64,000 nt of DNA from Alphaproteobacteria bacterium AO1-B (GTDB lineage: Bacteria > Pseudomonadota > Alphaproteobacteria > Rhizobiales > Stappiaceae). The notes under the pieces are model-generated. The model was not told where the DNA came from and did no database searches. It worked only from the letters and a program-made list of their open reading frames with translations. The position numbers and the translations under genes are program-made. The stretch's first letter is position 1. Each line of letters starts with the position of its first letter. Positions 26,371-35,575 of the stretch are shown here, piece after piece. The DNA lies in contig MLAX01000005.1 in the NCBI GenBank assembly GCA_001890945.1, forward strand, positions 186,001 to 250,000, given 5' to 3'.

Positions 26371-29340
26371 ATGTCGACACAAGAATCTTCCGCCGCTCTC
26401 ACCGCTGACGACCATCTGATCCTGGTTGATGGCTCGACCTTTATTTTCCGCGCCTATCACGCGCTGCCGCCTTTGACGCGCAAGCCGGATGGTTTGCCGG
26501 TCGGCGCCGTCTCCGGCTTCTGCAACATGCTGTGGAAGCTGCTGCAAGAAGGCCTGACCCCGGAAGAAGGCGATGAGCCGACCCATTTCGCGGTGATTTT
26601 TGACCATTCCGCACAAACGTTCCGGTCCGACATTTATCCGGAATACAAGGCGCAACGCCCGCCGCCGCCGGAAGATCTGGTGCCGCAATTCGGCCTGATC
26701 CGAGAAGCGACGCGCGCCTTTTCCACCCACTGCATCGAGCAGGAAGGCTTTGAGGCCGACGATCTGATCGCGACCTATGCCCGGCAAGCCGCTGAGCAGG
26801 GCGCGCGCGTGACCATTGTCTCCGGCGACAAGGACCTGATGCAGCTGATCGGCCCGAAGATCGGCATGATCGACACGATGAAAAACAAGACTTTTGGGGA
26901 AGCGGAAGTCTTTGAAAAGTTTGGTGTTGGCCCAGACAAGGTGATCGAGGTGCAGTCGCTCGCCGGCGACAGCGTCGACAACGTGCCGGGCGTTCCGGGC
27001 ATCGGACTGAAAACCGCAGCGCTCTTGATCAATGAATTCGGCGATCTGGAAACGCTGCTGGAACAAGCCGAAACCATCAAGCAAAAGAAGCGCCGCGAAA
27101 ACCTGATCGAGTTTGCCGATCAGGCCCGTGTCTCCAAGCAGCTGGTGACGCTCAAGCAGGACGTGCCGGTTGAAATTCCGGTTGTAGATCTTTCGGTTTG
27201 TGACATCGACGGGCCGAAGGCGGTCGGCTTCCTGAAGGCGATGGGCTTTTCGACACTCACCAAACGCGTTGCGGAAGTGACCGGAGCGGATCTTGCCAAT
27301 GTGGAGGCATCGGACCTTGAGGTTCCTGGCTGGGATGTCCCGGACCACAAGGGCCGGATGATGGACCGCCCGGGCGGTATGTCCGCACCTGATACCGACA
27401 GCAAGAGCGGAGACAATGCTGCGCCGGATGGACTGATGGTGCCGCAGACCGTGGCTGATGAGCGTGCGGCCAGGATCGGCGCAATTCCGGTCGATTCCAG
27501 TGCCTATGAAACCGTCACAACGCTGGACCAGCTGCAGCCGTGGATCGATGCAGCCTATGAAAAGGGCTATGTCGCCTTCGACACGGAAACCACCTCGCTC
27601 GATGCCATGCAGGCGGAGCTTGTGGGGATTTCGCTAAGCTGCGAACCGGGCAAGGCCTGCTACATACCGCTGACCCACAAGGACGGTGAAGGCGACCTTC
27701 TCGGCGGTGGTGGACTTTTGCCGGACCAGATCCCGCTCGACGATGCGCTGAAAGCGCTGAAGCCGATGCTGGAGGACCGCGGCGTCCTGAAGATCGCGCA
27801 GAACCTCAAATACGACTGGCTGGTGATGACCCGCCATGGCGTTGACGTCGGCCCTTACGACGACACCATGCTTCTGTCCTACACCGTGGATGCGGGCAAG
27901 GGCGGCAATGGCATGGACGAGCTCTCGGAGCGCTGGCTCGGTCACAAGCCGATCCCGTTCAAGGATGTCTGCGGCTCGGGCAAATCGATGATCACCTTCG
28001 ACAAGGTGGCGATCGACAAGGCAACCGCCTACGCAGCCGAGGATGCTGATGTCACTCTGCGCCTGTGGCAGATCCTGAAACCGCGTCTTGCCAGCGATCA
28101 CATGGCGACGGTCTACGAGACATTGGAGCGTCCGATGGTGCCGGTGTTGGCGCGGATGGAAAGACGCGGCATTTCCGTCGACCGTCAGATGCTCTCCCGT
28201 CTGTCCGGTGATTTCGCACAGGGCGCAGCCGCTCTGGAAAGCGAGATCTACGAGCTTGCCGGCGAAACCTTCAACGTCGGTTCACCGAAACAGCTCGGCG
28301 ATATTCTGTTCGGCAAGATGGGTCTTCCCGGCGGCAAGAAGACAAAGACCGGGGCCTGGTCGACCTCGGCGCAGGTCCTGGAAGATCTTGCCGCCGAAGG
28401 CCATCCCCTGCCGTCGAAAATTGTTGAGTGGCGGCAGCTGTCAAAACTGAAATCCACCTACACGGACGCTCTGCCGGGCTACATCAACCCGGAAACAAAA
28501 CGGGTGCATACCTCCTATTCACTGGCGGCAACAACGACTGGGCGGCTGTCGTCCTCGGAGCCGAACCTGCAAAACATACCGGTCAGAACAGAGGCCGGCC
28601 GCAAGATCCGCCAGGCCTTTATTGCTGAAAAGGGTCAGAAGCTGATCTCGGCCGACTACAGCCAGATCGAGTTGCGCGTGCTCGCGCACATGGCGGACAT
28701 TCCGCAGCTGAAAAAGGCGTTCGAAGACGGGCTGGACATTCACGCCATGACGGCAAGCGAAATGTTCGGGACGCCGATTGAGGGCATGGACCCAATGGTC
28801 CGCCGTCAGGCAAAGGCCATCAACTTCGGCATCATTTACGGCATTTCCGCCTTCGGATTGGCCAACCAACTGGGCATTTCGCGCGGCGAGGCGGGCGACT
28901 ACATCAAGACGTATTTCGAGCGTTTCCCGGGCATCAAGGAGTACATGGAAGCGGTCAAGAAACAGGTGCATGCGGACGGCTATGTCACCACGATCTTTGG
29001 CCGCAAGGCGCATTATCCGGACGTGAACACCAAGAACCCGAACATGCGCAATTTCTATGAACGGGCGGCGATCAACGCGCCGATCCAAGGCTCGGCGGCC
29101 GATATCCTGCGCCGGGCCATGGTGCGCATGGAAGACCGTCTCACCGCCTCAAAGCTGGACGCGCAGATGTTGCTGCAGGTGCATGATGAACTCATTTTTG
29201 AAGTGCCGGAGGATCAGGTTGAGGCGACCATCCCGCTCATCAAGGACGTCATGGAAAACGCTTGCGATCCTGCGCTGAAATTGTCGGTGCCGCTCCAGGT
29301 CGACGCTCGCGCCGCCGACAACTGGGATGAAGCGCACTAA
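26371..29340 (+). CDS. polA: DNA polymerase I
   Basis: DNA polymerase I (989 residues) removes RNA primers and fills repair gaps. All three domains are present. The 5'-3' nuclease is at about residues 1-310 (VDGSTFIFRAYHALP, EADDLIATYARQA, GDSVDNVPGVPGIG). The 3'-5' exonuclease is at about 375-590, with its metal residues Asp404 and Glu406 in FDTETTSLD, so proofreading looks active. The polymerase follows, with motif A SADYSQIELR (Asp762), motif B RRQAKAINFGIIYG and motif C QVHDELIFE (Asp939). It is slightly longer than E. coli PolA because of a linker around residues 310-370. Confidence 0.98.
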   Translation: MSTQESSAALTADDHLILVDGSTFIFRAYHALPPLTRKPDGLPVGAVSGFCNMLWKLLQEGLTPEEGDEPTHFAVIFDHSAQTFRSDIYPEYKAQRPPPPEDLVPQFGLIREATRAFSTHCIEQEGFEADDLIATYARQAAEQGARVTIVSGDKDLMQLIGPKIGMIDTMKNKTFGEAEVFEKFGVGPDKVIEVQSLAGDSVDNVPGVPGIGLKTAALLINEFGDLETLLEQAETIKQKKRRENLIEFADQARVSKQLVTLKQDVPVEIPVVDLSVCDIDGPKAVGFLKAMGFSTLTKRVAEVTGADLANVEASDLEVPGWDVPDHKGRMMDRPGGMSAPDTDSKSGDNAAPDGLMVPQTVADERAARIGAIPVDSSAYETVTTLDQLQPWIDAAYEKGYVAFDTETTSLDAMQAELVGISLSCEPGKACYIPLTHKDGEGDLLGGGGLLPDQIPLDDALKALKPMLEDRGVLKIAQNLKYDWLVMTRHGVDVGPYDDTMLLSYTVDAGKGGNGMDELSERWLGHKPIPFKDVCGSGKSMITFDKVAIDKATAYAAEDADVTLRLWQILKPRLASDHMATVYETLERPMVPVLARMERRGISVDRQMLSRLSGDFAQGAAALESEIYELAGETFNVGSPKQLGDILFGKMGLPGGKKTKTGAWSTSAQVLEDLAAEGHPLPSKIVEWRQLSKLKSTYTDALPGYINPETKRVHTSYSLAATTTGRLSSSEPNLQNIPVRTEAGRKIRQAFIAEKGQKLISADYSQIELRVLAHMADIPQLKKAFEDGLDIHAMTASEMFGTPIEGMDPMVRRQAKAINFGIIYGISAFGLANQLGISRGEAGDYIKTYFERFPGIKEYMEAVKKQVHADGYVTTIFGRKAHYPDVNTKNPNMRNFYERAAINAPIQGSAADILRRAMVRMEDRLTASKLDAQMLLQVHDELIFEVPEDQVEATIPLIKDVMENACDPALKLSVPLQVDARAADNWDEAH

Positions 29341-29504
29341 GAAGCACGACGGTTCAGCACCGCCATGCCGTCATTGCACATCTGCACTGCCAACCCTTTG
29401 GGTGGAGAGATCTGGTAATTTCTTCACAAATCCGCCATATAAGGCTGACTATGGCGATGAAATGCGCCTGGATCTCAACACCCAAAAGAAAAAGTGCACC
29501 CGGT

Positions 29505-30416
29505 ATGGCGTCTGAAACCAGACCCTTTTTGAAGATGAACGGCCTTGGCAATGATTTCGTGGTCTGGGACGCGCGGGAAAAACCGCTGCGCCTGACCAAG
29601 GATCAGATTGCCAAATTGGGCGATCGGGAGCATGGCATCGGCTTTGATCAGATGATCACGGTGGAGCGGTCGACTTGTGGTGTCGATGCCTTCATGCGCA
29701 TTCATAACAGTGATGGCGGTCAGGTCGACGCCTGCGGCAACGCCACGCGCTGCATCGGCCGCCTTCTGATGGAAGAAAGCACCAAGGATCTCGTCACCAT
29801 CGAGACCAATGCCGGGCTTCTGCATGCCTTTGACGCTGCCGGTCTGCGAAATGTGACCGTCGACATGGGCAAGCCGCGCCTCGACTGGGATCAAATCCCC
29901 TTGGCTGAAGAGTTTGCCGATACACGGGCGATCGAGCTGCAGATCGGGCCGATTGACGAGCCGGTCCTGCACACGCCGGCCGTCGTCAATATGGGCAATC
30001 CGCACGCGATCTTCTGGGTCAAGGATGTCGAGGCCTATGATCTGGCTCGCGTTGGCCCGCTTTTGGAACGTCATCCGATCTTTCCGGAAGGTGCGAACAT
30101 CTCTTTGGCGCATGTTTTCGATGACAATCAGATCCGTGTGAAGGTCTGGGAACGCGGGGCCGGTCTGACACTTGCCTGCGGCACAGCCGCGTGTGCTGTC
30201 GGGGTTGCAGCTGCGCGGGACGACAAGACTGGACGCAAAACCACCATTCACCTGCCCGGCGGCCCGATCGGCATTGAATGGCGGGAAAGGGATGGTCATG
30301 TGCTGATGACTGGCCTGACGGAAGTTGAATTCGAGGGTGAGGTTGATCTCGAGACGCTCACATGGCGCAAGACGGCCGGCGGAGACGCGCCCCTGGAAGC
30401 TGGGGCCGCGTCATGA
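29505..30416 (+). CDS. dapF: diaminopimelate epimerase
   Basis: DapF isomerises LL- to meso-diaminopimelate for lysine and peptidoglycan synthesis. The protein is 303 residues from ATG 29505, with the N-terminal FLKMNGLGNDFVV signature and the two catalytic cysteines: Cys77 in DACGNATRC and Cys225 in LACGTAACA. An upstream in-frame ATG at 29451 would add 18 residues unlike relatives. The ribosome site for 29505 is weak. The gene overlaps mtaB by four bases (ATGA), and the dapF-mtaB-ftsY order is conserved in many Hyphomicrobiales. Confidence 0.96.
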   Translation: MASETRPFLKMNGLGNDFVVWDAREKPLRLTKDQIAKLGDREHGIGFDQMITVERSTCGVDAFMRIHNSDGGQVDACGNATRCIGRLLMEESTKDLVTIETNAGLLHAFDAAGLRNVTVDMGKPRLDWDQIPLAEEFADTRAIELQIGPIDEPVLHTPAVVNMGNPHAIFWVKDVEAYDLARVGPLLERHPIFPEGANISLAHVFDDNQIRVKVWERGAGLTLACGTAACAVGVAAARDDKTGRKTTIHLPGGPIGIEWRERDGHVLMTGLTEVEFEGEVDLETLTWRKTAGGDAPLEAGAAS

Positions 30417-31681
30417 CCATCGGCGTCGTAACTTTTGGCTGCCGGCTCAATTCCTACGAGTCGGAGGTGATGAAGCGTGAAGCCGAGGCCGCGGGTCTCA
30501 AAAATGCCATCCTCATCAATACCTGCGCGGTGACGAATGAAGCCGTGCGCCAGGCGCGCCAGGCCGTGCGCAAGGCCAAGCGCGACAATCCGGACGCCAA
30601 GGTCATTGTTACCGGCTGTGCTGCGCAAACCGAAACCGATACGTTTTCGGAAATGAACGAGGTTGATCTGGTTCTCGGCAACACCGAGAAGCTGGAGCGT
30701 AAGTCCTACGCCGATGTCGCAGCGTTCGGCATTTCAAAGACCGAGAAGGTGCGCGTCAACGACATCATGAGTGTCGAGGAAACCGCCGGTCACCTGATCG
30801 ACGGTTTGACCGGCCGTGCCCGGGCATTCGTTCAGGTCCAGAACGGCTGCGATCACCGCTGCACGTTCTGCATCATTCCTTATGGCCGCGGCAATTCCCG
30901 CTCCGTGCCGATGGGTGTGGTGATCGACCAGATCAAACGGCTGGTCGGCAACGGTTACAATGAGATCGTCCTGACTGGTGTTGATATCACCTCGTATGGT
31001 GCTGACCTGCCGGGCGAACCGAAACTCGGCACCTTGACCTCAAAGATCCTGAAGATGGTGCCGGACCTCAAGCGGCTGCGCCTGTCCTCGATCGACTCCA
31101 TCGAAGCGGATGAGGATCTGATGCAGGTGATTGCGGACGATCATCGCTTGATGCCGCATTTTCATCTGTCTTTGCAGGCGGGTGACGACATGATCTTGAA
31201 GCGGATGAAGCGCCGCCATTTGCGCGCGGATACGATCAAGTTCTGCGAAGATGTCCGCAAGATGCGCCCGGATGTGGTGTTCGGCGCCGATATCATCGCC
31301 GGTTTCCCGACAGAAACCGAAGAGATGTTCTTGAATTCACTCAGGATCGTCGACGAGTGCGGCCTGACACACCTCCACGTCTTCCCATTTTCGCCGCGTC
31401 CGGGAACACCGGCGGCGCGGATGCCCCAGCTTGACCGGAGCATCATCAAGGAACGCGGCGCGCGTCTGCGTGAAAAGGGCGCGCAAGTTCTTGCGCAGCA
31501 TTTGGCGATGGAAGTCGGCAAGGTCCGGCCCGTTCTCATAGAGAAGGAAGGCCTTGGCCGCACGGAACAGTTCACCCAGGTTGAACTTGCAGGCGGTACG
31601 GCCGGAGACATTGTCGAAACGAGAATTATCGGCCATACCGGACGCCATCTTTTGGGCGAAGCCCTTTCCAAGGCGGCTTGA
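30413..31681 (+). CDS. mtaB: tRNA t6A37 methylthiotransferase MtaB
   Basis: MtaB adds a methylthio group to N6-threonylcarbamoyladenosine at position 37 of ANN-decoding tRNAs. The 422-residue protein has the N-terminal UPF0004 domain with its cluster cysteines (TFGCRLN with Cys10, NTCAVT, TGCAAQ). The radical SAM domain has Cys146, Cys150 and Cys153 (CDHRCTFC), and a C-terminal TRAM-like tail follows. The sequence GCRLNSYESE separates it from MiaB (GCQMN). The start is ATG 30413, inside the dapF stop. It is co-transcribed with dapF and probably ftsY, 29 bases downstream. Confidence 0.96.
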   Translation: MTIGVVTFGCRLNSYESEVMKREAEAAGLKNAILINTCAVTNEAVRQARQAVRKAKRDNPDAKVIVTGCAAQTETDTFSEMNEVDLVLGNTEKLERKSYADVAAFGISKTEKVRVNDIMSVEETAGHLIDGLTGRARAFVQVQNGCDHRCTFCIIPYGRGNSRSVPMGVVIDQIKRLVGNGYNEIVLTGVDITSYGADLPGEPKLGTLTSKILKMVPDLKRLRLSSIDSIEADEDLMQVIADDHRLMPHFHLSLQAGDDMILKRMKRRHLRADTIKFCEDVRKMRPDVVFGADIIAGFPTETEEMFLNSLRIVDECGLTHLHVFPFSPRPGTPAARMPQLDRSIIKERGARLREKGAQVLAQHLAMEVGKVRPVLIEKEGLGRTEQFTQVELAGGTAGDIVETRIIGHTGRHLLGEALSKAA

Positions 31682-31710
31682 GCGGCGGCCGAGTTTTTTA
31701 AGGCGGATTT

Positions 31711-33108
31711 ATGAGCGAGAAGAAGCGCGGGTTTTTTGGGCGGCTCTTTGGCGGCAAGGATGCGCCGGACGAGCCTGAAACCCCAGCTGTTGATGCGCTA
31801 GAGGAAGCTTCTCCAGCCGCAGAAACGTCGGACGAGACGCCGACGACCGTTGAGATGGAAGTTGCGCCCGTTGCCGCACTGGGGAGCGAGCCAAATGTCC
31901 TGTCTGCGCAGACCGGCCCGGATTTGTCGCCGCAGATCGCTCCAACCGTTCCGCCGGTCCTGCCCGAGGTCGATATTTCGGCTGATCTTGGTGTAGATGA
32001 AAAAGAGCCCGACCTCCCGGACGCACCGGTTGAAAGCCCCTCGGACGAAGCAGCGACCGAAGAGGCGCCGGAAGTTCTAGAGCCCGTCGAGCCGATCGAA
32101 CAACCGGCGGAGATTGAACCGGACGCAGAGCCATCTGCAGCTGCCGTACCGATCGCGGCAACGCATGCTCCTGCACCCGTTGAGGAAGAAAAACTCTCCT
32201 GGTTCCAACGGCTGAAAAAGGGTCTCTCGCGGTCTTCTTCCGCATTGACGGACGGCATCTCGTCAATCTTTACCAAGCGCAAGCTTGATGCGGCGATGCT
32301 CGAAGAACTGGAAGACATCCTGATCCAGGCGGATCTCGGTGTTGATACGGCAATGGCAATAACCGAGCGCCTGTCTGACGGCCGCTACGACAAGGAAATT
32401 TCCCCTGATGAGGTCCGCGAAATCCTCTCAGAGGAAGTGGAAAAGGTTCTGGCACCTGTCGCCGAACCGCTGGATCTGAATACCGGCAAAAAACCGCACG
32501 TTGTCTTGATGGTCGGCGTCAACGGGACCGGCAAGACCACCACCATCGGCAAGCTCTCCAAAAAGCTGCGCGAAGAGGGCAAGACGGTCATGCTGGCCGC
32601 TGGCGATACATTCCGCGCGGCTGCTGTCGAACAGCTTAAGATCTGGGGTGAGCGCACCGGCGCTGAAGTCATTGCCCGCGATACCGGAGCGGATGCCGCC
32701 GGTCTTGCCTTTGATGCAATGAAGGAAGCGACCGAAAAACAAGTCGATGTTCTCCTGATCGACACCGCCGGCCGCCTTCAAAACAAGGCGGAACTGATGG
32801 ATGAACTGGAAAAGGTCATCCGCGTGATCAAGAAGCATGATCCGGACGCGCCGCACACCTGTCTCCTCACCCTGGATGCGACAACGGGGCAAAATGCGCT
32901 CAATCAGGTCGAGATTTTCGGCAAGGTTGCCGGCGTCACCGGACTTGTCATGACCAAGCTCGACGGCACAGCGCGCGGCGGCATTCTGGTGGCCATTGCC
33001 GCCAAACACGCCCTGCCGGTTCATTTCATCGGGGTTGGCGAAGGCGTGGAAGATCTTGAACCGTTCTCCGCCAAGGATTTTGCCTCGGCAATTGCGGGCT
33101 TAGCTTAA
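31711..33108 (+). CDS. ftsY: signal recognition particle receptor FtsY
   Basis: FtsY is the SRP receptor GTPase that docks ribosome-nascent-chain complexes at the membrane. The 465-residue protein begins with a short amphipathic, Phe- and Lys-rich stretch (MSEKKRGFFGRLFGG) that may contact membrane. An acidic, Pro/Ala/Glu-rich A domain follows to about residue 155, then the NG domain. The G1 loop GVNGTGKTTT starts near residue 269, DTAGR is near 351, and TKLDGTARGG is near 415. A compact stem-loop with a weak T-run follows the stop. It closes the dapF-mtaB-ftsY group. Confidence 0.97.
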   Translation: MSEKKRGFFGRLFGGKDAPDEPETPAVDALEEASPAAETSDETPTTVEMEVAPVAALGSEPNVLSAQTGPDLSPQIAPTVPPVLPEVDISADLGVDEKEPDLPDAPVESPSDEAATEEAPEVLEPVEPIEQPAEIEPDAEPSAAAVPIAATHAPAPVEEEKLSWFQRLKKGLSRSSSALTDGISSIFTKRKLDAAMLEELEDILIQADLGVDTAMAITERLSDGRYDKEISPDEVREILSEEVEKVLAPVAEPLDLNTGKKPHVVLMVGVNGTGKTTTIGKLSKKLREEGKTVMLAAGDTFRAAAVEQLKIWGERTGAEVIARDTGADAAGLAFDAMKEATEKQVDVLLIDTAGRLQNKAELMDELEKVIRVIKKHDPDAPHTCLLTLDATTGQNALNQVEIFGKVAGVTGLVMTKLDGTARGGILVAIAAKHALPVHFIGVGEGVEDLEPFSAKDFASAIAGLA

Positions 33109-33121
33109 GCGCATTGACGAA

Positions 33122-33150
33122 CCGCCCGGCAGTGCCGGGCGGGGTTACTT
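33122..33150. terminator. stem-loop between convergent ftsY and citrate synthase-like gene
   Basis: CCGCCCGGC at 33122-33130 pairs perfectly with GCCGGGCGG at 33134-33142 around a 3-base loop. The following GGTTACTTT is a weak T-tract for the plus strand. Its position right after ftsY and before the convergent gene end supports a terminator. Confidence 0.6.
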
Positions 33151-34253
33151 TACACCGGTTTTGGGCCAACATATCGGGACGCCGGGCGGATCAGTTTTCC
33201 TGTTGTCTGCTGCTCCATGACATGCGCGCACCAGCCCGGCGTGCGTCCAACGGCAAAGAGTGGCGTGAACAGTGTGCGGTCTATTCCGATCGCATCAAGT
33301 AGGACCGCTGTATAAAACTCAACGTTCGTATCGAGCGCCCGGTCCGGCTTGGCACTGCGCAGAGCGATCAATGCGGCTTCTTCGATCTTTTCGGCAAGGC
33401 TAACTTTTGGATTTCCAGCCTGAAGTGTTTTGAGGCCTGCCTTTAAGACATCTGCGCGCGGGTCCCGTATTCGGTAGATCCGGTGCCCAAACCCCATCAA
33501 ACGCTCTTTGCGGTTCAAGGCTTCGGAAATCCAGTCTGCTGCGTTTTCCGGGGCTCCAATGGCATCAATCATGTCGAGGACAGGTCCTGGTGCGCCGCCG
33601 TGAAGTGGGCCTCTCAAGGCGCCCATGGCGCCAAACACAGCTTGTTTCATGTCGGCTTCCGTCGAGCCAATGACCCGGGCGGTGAACGTTGACGCATTCA
33701 ATCCATGGTCCAGGATGGTGACAAGATACCGGTCAAGCGCGGCAATGTGTTCTGCGTCCGGCTCCTCGTCTCCCATCATGCGCAATAGATCTTCCGCTGT
33801 CGTCAGGTTCGGATCTGGTGCGATCGGGTTTTCGCCTTCAGAAACACGGAAGGCGGCGGCAAGGAACACCGGCAGAGCGCCGCTGATTGTCACGGCTTGC
33901 GGGCGGTCCGGATCAAGCGGCAAAGCGGCAAGGCCGATTTGCATCCGTTCATAGATACTTAGTTTGTCGGAGGACGCCTCTATCATTGGCACACTGGAAA
34001 ACGCAGCCTGGCGTGCACCGCCCATGGCCTTTCTAAGTTCATCGGCATCACAAAAGACATAACTGTGCCAGAGATGAAGGATGGCGTCCTCGAACCAGAC
34101 CTTGCCGGCGAGGTCTTCTATCCGTTTGCCGCGCAAAATCAGTTGGCCGTTCTGACCATCGACATCGCTCAGGCCTGTGTGGGCCGCGACAACACCTTCC
34201 AGACCGGAGTCTGGGTCTGCGGTCAGGGTTCCGGGATCGGGTGCTTTTGTCAT
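33150..34253 (-). CDS. citrate synthase family protein
   Basis: A 367-residue citrate-synthase-fold protein, shorter than TCA-cycle GltA (about 430 residues) and without its N-terminal beta domain. Two catalytic His are present: His218 in GPLHGGAPG and His257 in GFGHRIYRIRDPR. The usual catalytic Asp is replaced by Glu312 in NVEFYTAVLLD, a substitution I recall from actinobacterial CitA-like proteins. ATG 34253 is chosen because AAGGAG lies 6 bases upstream. It is divergent from an HTH-bearing citrate synthase homologue, with only 75 bases between the start codons. The acyl-CoA and keto-acid substrates are unknown; citrate, 2-methylcitrate or another Claisen product is possible. Confidence 0.9.
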   Translation of the reverse strand: MTKAPDPGTLTADPDSGLEGVVAAHTGLSDVDGQNGQLILRGKRIEDLAGKVWFEDAILHLWHSYVFCDADELRKAMGGARQAAFSSVPMIEASSDKLSIYERMQIGLAALPLDPDRPQAVTISGALPVFLAAAFRVSEGENPIAPDPNLTTAEDLLRMMGDEEPDAEHIAALDRYLVTILDHGLNASTFTARVIGSTEADMKQAVFGAMGALRGPLHGGAPGPVLDMIDAIGAPENAADWISEALNRKERLMGFGHRIYRIRDPRADVLKAGLKTLQAGNPKVSLAEKIEEAALIALRSAKPDRALDTNVEFYTAVLLDAIGIDRTLFTPLFAVGRTPGWCAHVMEQQTTGKLIRPASRYVGPKPV

Positions 34254-34297
34254 GATCATCTCCTTGTTCTGGAAAGCAGCTAAGAAGAAGTCATTGC

Positions 34298-34325
34298 ATT
34301 GATCAATCTTGATAAATACAATCAA
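34298..34325. promoter_or_regulatory. dyad repeats between the two citrate synthase-like genes
   Basis: The perfect palindrome ATTGATCAAT at 34298-34307 is followed at once by TTGAT-N7-ATCAA (34309-34325), giving four TTGAT/ATCAA half-sites within 28 bases of the 75-base divergent gap. The second dyad ends 3 bases before ATG 34329. This is a candidate operator for the HTH-citrate synthase itself. The sequence is AT-rich, so part of it may also serve as promoter. Confidence 0.5.
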
Positions 34326-34328
34326 TAC

Positions 34329-35498
34329 ATGAACACACCGATCTATCTCTCCGCGAAAGAAGCTGCCGCTGAACTCGGCGTTCAGCCGGCCACGCTTTAT
34401 GCCTATGTCAGCCGGGGGCTGATTGAGTCTGTCGCCGGGCCGGGCAAACAAAGGCGCTATGATGCTGCTGACGTGCGCCGGCTCAAGGGGCGGAGAACGA
34501 CGGAGGAGGTTTCCGGAAGCCGCCCGTTAACAGGTGACCCGGTGCTGGAAACCGAGCTCACGATGATCTCCCAGGAGGGCGCTATCTATCGTGGGCGCCC
34601 GGCTGTTGATCTTGCTGAAAATGCCACTTTGGAAAGCGTTGCAACACTTCTTTGGGATTGCGGTGATGATCCCTTTGCCGAACCTGCGCCCTTAGCGCCG
34701 CCCGAACTTCCCGACGGGCTGGGGCCGCTGGACAGGGTTATGATGGCGTTGGCAGCCTGGCCCCTGCAGGACCGGGCAGCCCATACGCAGGCCGTAAAAC
34801 TGCTGCGGACAAAAGGGGCTGCGCTGCTGCGCTTTGGTGTTGCCGCCCTTCTTGAAACCGAACCGCAAACCATCCCCGTTCACACGCAGATCGCGCAGGC
34901 CTTTGACGTTTCGTCGCGCGCAAAGAACCTGATCCGGGCGGCGCTCGTTCTTTCTGCCGATCACGAGCTGAACACAAGCACCTTCGCTGCGCGCTGCGCA
35001 GCATCTACGCGGGCGCCTTTACATGCGGCGCTCTTGTCGGGCCTGGGGGCGTTCACGGGACCGCGCCATGGCGCGGCGTCCGGCCGGGCAAATGCCTGGA
35101 TGGCCGAAATCGATGCAGATACGGATGTTGAGGCCTTGATTGCCGACCGGCTGGGACGCGGTGAAACCCTTCCAGGGTTCGGCCATAAGATCTATGTCGA
35201 CAAGGATCCGCGCGGCCACTGGTTGATCACCAATCTGATGGCTTCAGAACCGGATCATCCCTTCGTCCAGAAATTGCCGGCAATCCTGAAGGCAGGCCAT
35301 GACCTCTTTGGCCTCTTTCCAAACATCGACTTTGCCCTCGCCGCCATGCAGAAGACATATGATCTGCCGAAAGACAGCGGCAAGATCATTTTCTGCGCCG
35401 GACGGATGGCCGGTTGGATTGCGCACGCGTTGGAACAATACGGCGCGCAAGAACAGATCCGGCCTCGCGCAACCTATGTCGGAATTCGCGATAGCTGA
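34329..35498 (+). CDS. HTH domain-citrate synthase fusion protein
   Basis: The 389-residue protein joins an N-terminal MerR/excisionase-like helix-turn-helix to a citrate synthase fold. The HTH is at about residues 1-58: YLSAKEAAAELGVQPATLYAYVSRG, then KQRRYDAADVRRLKGRR. The catalytic triad of the enzyme part is retained: His247 (GPRHGAASG), His286 (PGFGHKIYVDKDP) and Asp334 (NIDFALA). ATG 34329 is preferred to TTG 34299, since the domain starts there; no strong ribosome site is visible. It is divergent from a second citrate-synthase-like gene. It may be an enzyme that also binds DNA, or a regulator that senses acyl-CoA or oxaloacetate; neither can be decided from sequence. Confidence 0.9.
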   Translation: MNTPIYLSAKEAAAELGVQPATLYAYVSRGLIESVAGPGKQRRYDAADVRRLKGRRTTEEVSGSRPLTGDPVLETELTMISQEGAIYRGRPAVDLAENATLESVATLLWDCGDDPFAEPAPLAPPELPDGLGPLDRVMMALAAWPLQDRAAHTQAVKLLRTKGAALLRFGVAALLETEPQTIPVHTQIAQAFDVSSRAKNLIRAALVLSADHELNTSTFAARCAASTRAPLHAALLSGLGAFTGPRHGAASGRANAWMAEIDADTDVEALIADRLGRGETLPGFGHKIYVDKDPRGHWLITNLMASEPDHPFVQKLPAILKAGHDLFGLFPNIDFALAAMQKTYDLPKDSGKIIFCAGRMAGWIAHALEQYGAQEQIRPRATYVGIRDS

Positions 35499-35575
35499 TA
35501 GCAATTCGATTGAATAGGTACCTGCGACACGGCTAAGCTTTTAAAATTGTTGGGTTCGCCGGAGCGGATGCTGTC

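Noticed and set aside
26233..27348. 371-codon minus-strand frame opposite polA
   Set aside because: It is an antisense shadow of a recognisable polymerase domain; composition follows the codon bias of polA read backwards.
33150..34253. Calling this gene gltA
   Set aside because: It is about 60 residues shorter than TCA-cycle citrate synthase, lacks the N-terminal domain and has Glu for the catalytic Asp; the housekeeping enzyme is probably elsewhere.
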